Assembly (NCBI GenBank): GCA_035299065.1
Contig: DATGXI010000188.1
Location: forward strand, 1-17,295
Origin: DASPJQ01 sp035299065
Lineage (GTDB): Bacteria > Bacteroidota > Bacteroidia > Flavobacteriales_D > UBA2798
Length of the DNA stretch: 17,295 nucleotides
Direction: 5' to 3'
How positions within the stretch are numbered: position 1 is the stretch's first letter; each line of letters opens with the position of its first letter. The notes under the pieces are model-generated. The model was given only the letters and a program-made list of their open reading frames with translations, searched no databases and was not told the DNA's origin. This document shows positions 13,566 to 17,295 of the stretch, one piece after another. The position numbers were made by a program, and so were the translations under genes.

Positions 13566-15455
13566 ATGGCAAAACAACAAGACGTAACCTACAACGAAGA
13601 CAACATACGAACCCTGGACGCACAGGAGCATATACGCCTGCGCCCGGGTATGTACATTGGTAAACTAGGCGATGGTAGCGCTCCCGATGATGGTATATAC
13701 ATCCTCATCAAAGAGGTGCTTGACAACTGTATTGACGAGTACGTGATGGGCCATGGAAAACAAATTGATGTGACCATTACCGATAAAACGGTTAGTGTAC
13801 GTGACTACGGCCGCGGTATACCACTGGGAAAAGTGGTTGACGCAGTGAGCAAGATGAACACGGGTGCCAAGTACGACAGCAAGGCGTTTAAAAAATCAGT
13901 AGGATTAAACGGGGTGGGTACAAAAGCCGTGAATGCTTTGAGCGAGGATTTTGCTGTTGAGGCTTACCGCGACAAGGAAATGAAACGTGCCGAGTTTAAA
14001 GAGGGAAAAGTAACAGCCGATAAAAAGGTTACCAAAACCGACCAGCCAAACGGTACCCTGATTGTGTTTACGCCCGATAAAAAAATGTTTAAGAACTACC
14101 ACTTCCGCACCAATTACATTGAGAAAATGTTGTGGAATTACTGTTACCTGAACCCGGGCCTTACCATTTATTTTAACGGTGAACGCTTTTGGAGCCAGAA
14201 TGGTTTATTGGATTTGTTGAAGGAGAACATGAGCGAGCAACCGCTTTACCCAATCATACACATGATTGATGAAGACATTGACATTGCCATGACGCATACC
14301 GATGCTTACGGTGAGGAATATTACAGTTTCGTAAACGGGCAATACACCACACAGGGCGGTACGCACTTAAACGCTTTTCGCGAAGCCATTACCAAAACCC
14401 TGCGCGATTTTTACAAAAAAGAATACGATGTGGCCGATATACGCAGCGGTATTTGCGCAGCCATTAGCATAAAAATAGTGGAGCCGGTTTTTGAAAGCCA
14501 AACCAAAACCAAATTGGGATCAACCGAAATGGAACCGGGCGGCAAGAGTGTACGTACGTTTATGGCCGATTTTTTAAAGGCCAAACTGGACAATTTCCTG
14601 CACAAGAATGCCGAGATTGCCGATACCTTACACCGTAAAATTATTGCCAGCGAACGTGAACGCAAGGAACTAAGCGGCATTAAAAAACTGGCAAAGGACC
14701 GTGCTAAAAAAGCCAACCTGCACAACAAAAAATTACGCGATTGCAAAACGCATTTAACGGATAACAAAAATCCGAAGCGCCTTGAAACAACCTTGTTTAT
14801 TACCGAGGGTGACAGCGCAAGTGGATCAATTACCACAAGCCGTGATGTAAATACACAAGCAGTTTTCAGCTTACGTGGAAAACCGTTGAACACGCACGGG
14901 CTTACCAAGAAAATTGTTTACGAGAACGAGGAGTTTAACTTAATACAAGCCGCTCTTGACATTGAGGACGATTTGGACAACCTGCGTTACAACAACATTG
15001 TGATTGCTACCGATGCCGATGTGGATGGTATGCATATACGCTTGCTGATGATGACGTTTTTCTTGCAGTTCTTCCCTGACCTGGTAAAGAACGGTCACCT
15101 TTACATTTTGTCGACACCGCTATTCCGCGTACGCAACAAGAAAGAAACCATTTACTGTTACAGCGACCAGGAACGTCAAAAGGCCATTGCCAAACTTGGA
15201 AAAAATGCCGAGATCACCCGCTTTAAGGGATTGGGTGAAATTAGTCCGGACGAGTTCAAGGCTTTTATTGGTCCTGATATTCGTTTGGAACCAGTTGTGG
15301 TAGGAGGCGAAAGCATTCAGAAAATTTTGGATTACTACATGGGTAAAAACACACCGGAAAGACAGGACTTTATTATTGACAATTTGAAAGTGGAGAAGGA
15401 TGAGGCGAAGGAAGAAGAGGAGACGGTGGTTGAGGAAGAGGTTGTGGAGGAGTAG
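13566..15455 (+). CDS. parE: DNA topoisomerase IV subunit B (ParE)
   Basis: 629 aa from ATG 13566 (MAKQQDVTYN); the frame opens five codons earlier with TTG, but ATG fits the family better. ParE is the ATPase and TOPRIM half of topoisomerase IV, which unlinks replicated chromosomes. GHKL ATPase signatures: Glu50/Asn54 in IKEVLDNCIDE, DYGRGIP (80-86) and GLNGVGTK (113-120). TOPRIM: ITEGDSASG (412-420, Glu414) and ATDADVDGMH (481-490). FKGLGEISPDEF (553-564) is the conserved C-terminal element. The long insert of proteobacterial GyrB is absent, and the gene is followed by a ParC-type subunit, so ParE is favoured over GyrB. It ends in an acidic tail of about 20 residues. Heptamer repeats start immediately after the stop. 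Confidence 0.93.
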   Translation: MAKQQDVTYNEDNIRTLDAQEHIRLRPGMYIGKLGDGSAPDDGIYILIKEVLDNCIDEYVMGHGKQIDVTITDKTVSVRDYGRGIPLGKVVDAVSKMNTGAKYDSKAFKKSVGLNGVGTKAVNALSEDFAVEAYRDKEMKRAEFKEGKVTADKKVTKTDQPNGTLIVFTPDKKMFKNYHFRTNYIEKMLWNYCYLNPGLTIYFNGERFWSQNGLLDLLKENMSEQPLYPIIHMIDEDIDIAMTHTDAYGEEYYSFVNGQYTTQGGTHLNAFREAITKTLRDFYKKEYDVADIRSGICAAISIKIVEPVFESQTKTKLGSTEMEPGGKSVRTFMADFLKAKLDNFLHKNAEIADTLHRKIIASERERKELSGIKKLAKDRAKKANLHNKKLRDCKTHLTDNKNPKRLETTLFITEGDSASGSITTSRDVNTQAVFSLRGKPLNTHGLTKKIVYENEEFNLIQAALDIEDDLDNLRYNNIVIATDADVDGMHIRLLMMTFFLQFFPDLVKNGHLYILSTPLFRVRNKKETIYCYSDQERQKAIAKLGKNAEITRFKGLGEISPDEFKAFIGPDIRLEPVVVGGESIQKILDYYMGKNTPERQDFIIDNLKVEKDEAKEEEETVVEEEVVEE

Positions 15456-15510
15456 CGAATTTCGAATTTCGAATAGCGAATTTCGAATTTCGAATTTCGA
15501 ATTCCGAAAC
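15456..15510 (-). repeat. Heptamer array directly after the parE stop
   Basis: About seven CGAATTT units (reverse complement of the TTCGAAA form), with one CGAATAG and one CGAATTC variant. The array starts on the base after the parE stop. It is in inverted orientation to the array at 15611-15648, so the intercistronic RNA can fold back on itself across the 100-base spacer. Confidence 0.85.
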
Positions 15511-15610
15511 AGGAACCTGATAACTTCGAAGCCCGAGCATTAAAATGGACAGATAAGAAGAATTAATAATGAGTTAAATAAATAAACACACACACTAACA
15601 CAAATCAATT

Positions 15611-15648
15611 TTCGAAATTCGGAATTCGAAATTCGGAATTCGAAATTG
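15611..15648 (+). repeat. Heptamer array upstream of the S23-type gene
   Basis: Five units alternating TTCGAAA and TTCGGAA, followed by TTG, ending 18 bases before the ATG of the four-helix-bundle gene. No promoter or ribosome-binding motif is visible between the array and the start. The spacer 15511-15610 holds AT-rich sequence with a CACACACAC tract and no gene. Confidence 0.85.
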
Positions 15649-15666
15649 ATCTAACACAAGACAATT

Positions 15667-16089
15667 ATGGGAAAGATTAAACGGTTTGAGGATTTTGATT
15701 TCTGGCAACGTGCAAGAGCGCTAAACCAGGAGATTTACAAAATAATGAATTATGAAGGGCTTTCAAAGGATTATAAGCTGAAAGAACAAATGAATGGTTC
15801 AAGCGGCTCTATAATGGATAATATTGCCGAAGGGTTTGAAAGAGATGGGAGTAAGGAGTTTAAGAACTTCCTTGGGTATTCAAAAGGATCGGCAGGCGAA
15901 TTAAAATCGCAGTTATACAGGGCCCTGGACAGGAATTACATTACAAAGGAGGAGTTTGATAAGTTATATGATGAAACAGATCAAATGGGCAGAATGATTG
16001 GCGGATTTATGAACTATTTAAAAATAACTGAATTTAAAGGAAACAAATTCAAAGAACCTGAAACACCCTACGGATTAACCGGGAACTAA
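15667..16089 (+). CDS. Four-helix-bundle protein of the S23 (23S rRNA intervening-sequence) family
   Basis: 140 aa, ATG start. The sequence carries the family hallmarks: FEDFDFWQRARALNQEIYKI at the start (in place of the usual LxVWQKA), LKEQMNGSSGSIMDNIAEGFER (about 39-60) and FLGYSKGSAGELKSQLYRALD (about 68-88), then a final helix with EEFDKLYDETDQMGRMIGGFMNYL. These proteins form four-helix-bundle pentamers and are often encoded inside intervening sequences of 23S rRNA genes; Avd of diversity-generating retroelements has a related fold. The molecular function of stand-alone copies is unknown. Here it sits between parE and parC, flanked on both sides by TTCGRAA arrays, so it looks like an insertion into the topoisomerase IV operon. 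Confidence 0.9.
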   Translation: MGKIKRFEDFDFWQRARALNQEIYKIMNYEGLSKDYKLKEQMNGSSGSIMDNIAEGFERDGSKEFKNFLGYSKGSAGELKSQLYRALDRNYITKEEFDKLYDETDQMGRMIGGFMNYLKITEFKGNKFKEPETPYGLTGN

Positions 16090-16185
16090 TTCAGAATTCG
16101 GAATTGTTCGAAATTCGAGATTCGGAATTGTTCGGAATTCGAAATTCGAAATTGTTCGGAATTCGAAATTCGGAATTCAAAATTG
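16090..16185 (+). repeat. Heptamer array with TTG interruptions, between the S23-type gene and parC
   Basis: Starts on the base after the stop codon. About twelve TTCGRAA-type units in groups of two to four, each group closed by TTG (16105-16107, 16129-16131, 16153-16155 and 16183-16185 approximately). The regular TTG punctuation shows a second level of order: groups appear to have been duplicated as blocks. It ends 27 bases before the parC ATG. Confidence 0.85.
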
Positions 16186-16212
16186 AAAAAAGTTAGACAG
16201 ACAGTATATACA

Positions 16213-17295
16213 ATGGCGAAGAAAAACGATAAAAAAGACGACAAGAAAAAACCAAAAGCAAAAGGTCCTGATACCAGCGTACCTGCCAAAACCGATTTGT
16301 TTGAAGCAAACGGTTCGGGTGGCGATGACGAACTGCAGGATGTAACACCTTTGAGTGGTTTATACCAGAACTGGTTTTTGGATTATGCAAGCTATGTAAT
16401 CCTTGAACGTGCGGTTCCGGCAATTTACGATGGGTTGAAGCCTGTACAACGCAGGATACTTCACAGTATGCGCGAACTGGAAGACGGCCGCTACAACAAA
16501 GTTGCCAACGTAATTGGTAACACCATGAAATATCACCCGCACGGTGATGCATCCATTGGCGATGCCATGGTACAAATTGGCCAGAAGAATTTGCTTATTG
16601 ACATGCAGGGTAACTGGGGTAATATACATACCGGTGACAGCGCTGCAGCCCCGCGATACATTGAAGCACGTTTATCAAAGTTTGCCCTTGAAGTGGTGTT
16701 CAACCCGAAAACAACCCAATGGCAGGCGTCCTATGACGGAAGAAATAAAGAACCAATTAATCTTCCAATCAAATTCCCTTTGCTGCTTGCATCGGGCGCT
16801 GATGGTATTGCCGTTGGTTTGGCCACAAAAATATTACCACACAATTTCAATGAACTGATTGACGCATCCATTGATGTGCTCAAAGGAAAAAAAGTAACCA
16901 TACTGCCGGATTTTATTACGGGCGGTTACGCTGATTTTACCGACTACAAAGACGGTATGCGCGGTGGAAAAGTGAAGATTCGCGCAAAGATTCGCCCTGA
17001 CGGTAAAAATGCCCTGGTGATTGACGAAATTCCATTTGGAACAACCACATCATCGCTCATTGACTCGATCATCAAAGCCATTGACAAAGGCAAGATCAAA
17101 ATCAAGAAAATTGAAGACAACACGGCTGACAAGGTGGAGATCATGTTGCATTTGCATCCGGAAACATCGGCTGACAAAACCATTGACGCCTTATTTGCTT
17201 TCACCGATTGTGAAGTAAGCTTAAGTCCGAATACCTGTGTAATTGAAAACGACAAACCACGCTTTGTAGGCGTAAGCGAGTTGTTAAGGATATCG
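16213..17295 (+). CDS. parC: DNA topoisomerase IV subunit A (ParC), 3' end outside the window
   Basis: ATG at 16213-16215; 361 codons remain open to the right edge. ParC is the DNA-cleaving subunit that pairs with ParE. Residues 1-28 form a Lys/Asp-rich tail, absent from enterobacterial ParC. The breakage-reunion domain begins at about residue 45 (PLSGLYQNWFLDYASYVILERAVPAIYDGLKPVQRRIL). The catalytic Tyr is Tyr149 in APRYIEARL. The quinolone-determining region reads KYHPHGDASIGDAM (106-119): Ala113 stands where E. coli GyrA has Ser83 and ParC has Ser80, and Asp117 is the acidic partner. ASGADGIAVGLATKILPHNFNEL is the conserved ParC/GyrA segment. GyrA is the alternative, but the neighbouring ParE supports ParC. 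The gene lies 123 bp after the S23-type gene with no visible promoter of its own. Confidence 0.9.
   Translation, partial: MAKKNDKKDDKKKPKAKGPDTSVPAKTDLFEANGSGGDDELQDVTPLSGLYQNWFLDYASYVILERAVPAIYDGLKPVQRRILHSMRELEDGRYNKVANVIGNTMKYHPHGDASIGDAMVQIGQKNLLIDMQGNWGNIHTGDSAAAPRYIEARLSKFALEVVFNPKTTQWQASYDGRNKEPINLPIKFPLLLASGADGIAVGLATKILPHNFNELIDASIDVLKGKKVTILPDFITGGYADFTDYKDGMRGGKVKIRAKIRPDGKNALVIDEIPFGTTTSSLIDSIIKAIDKGKIKIKKIEDNTADKVEIMLHLHPETSADKTIDALFAFTDCEVSLSPNTCVIENDKPRFVGVSELLRIS

Noticed and set aside
9789..16089. Diversity-generating retroelement made of the RT and the S23/Avd-like protein
   Set aside because: The two genes lie over 4 kb apart on opposite strands, the RT lacks DGR character, and no template/variable repeat pair was seen.
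16525..16570. Acquired quinolone-resistance change in ParC (Ala where E. coli has Ser)
   Set aside because: HPHGDASIGDAM looks like the normal lineage sequence of Bacteroidota ParC rather than a recent mutation; resistance cannot be read from it.

Overview
The window looks like a chromosomal segment from a member of the Bacteroidota. Evidence: promoter-like TAnnTTTG (-7) elements in front of several genes, no strong Shine-Dalgarno sequences, a secreted protein opening with the QNLVLNPDLE-type N-terminus common in that phylum, and Bacteroidota-style ParE/ParC (ParC QRDR reads HPHGDASIGDAM). Nothing in the window fixes the genus.

Layout. 1-3605: a 3'-truncated secreted protein (minus) and a 584-aa basic protein with a GNAT-like segment (minus), separated and bracketed by two kinds of intergenic repeat: a CGCAGAT-rich array (708-1085, 3160-3465) and a longer composite repeat (1128-1378, 3466-3605, again at 6290-6717). 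3768-6220: a tight plus-strand operon of a MORN-repeat protein with a thioredoxin-like tail, a HEAT-like protein and an acidic protein of unknown function. 6718-8420: a minus-strand group with a small outer-membrane-type protein, a 127-aa Rossmann-like protein and a Crp/Fnr regulator. A perfect FNR-type palindrome lies between the regulator and the 127-aa gene, about 41 bp upstream of the start predicted by a perfect -7 element.

8866-13008: an AT-rich island bounded by two inverted copies of a 58-bp sequence (52/58 identical). It carries an HNH nuclease gene (plus) convergent with a three-gene minus-strand operon: a 319-aa unknown protein, a four-helix membrane protein and a reverse transcriptase of the unknown-group/defence type (motifs TDITDCYGS, GIPQGS, YRDD). 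This is the best candidate for an undescribed system: a probable anti-phage cassette combining an RT with a membrane protein and an unknown partner.

13211-17295: topoisomerase IV genes parE and parC (parC runs off the right edge), with an S23-type four-helix-bundle gene between them. Every gap here is filled with arrays of a 7-bp unit (TTCGRAA, in both orientations), including a 35-bp (5 x 7) tandem repeat upstream of parE. This repeat family was not seen in the left part, and the CGCAGAT family was not seen here.

What works together: the MORN/HEAT/acidic operon is probably one functional unit of unknown role; the Crp/Fnr protein probably controls the 127-aa gene next to it; the RT operon probably acts as one defence module; ParE and ParC form topoisomerase IV. 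All similarity statements come from reading motifs, not from database searches.
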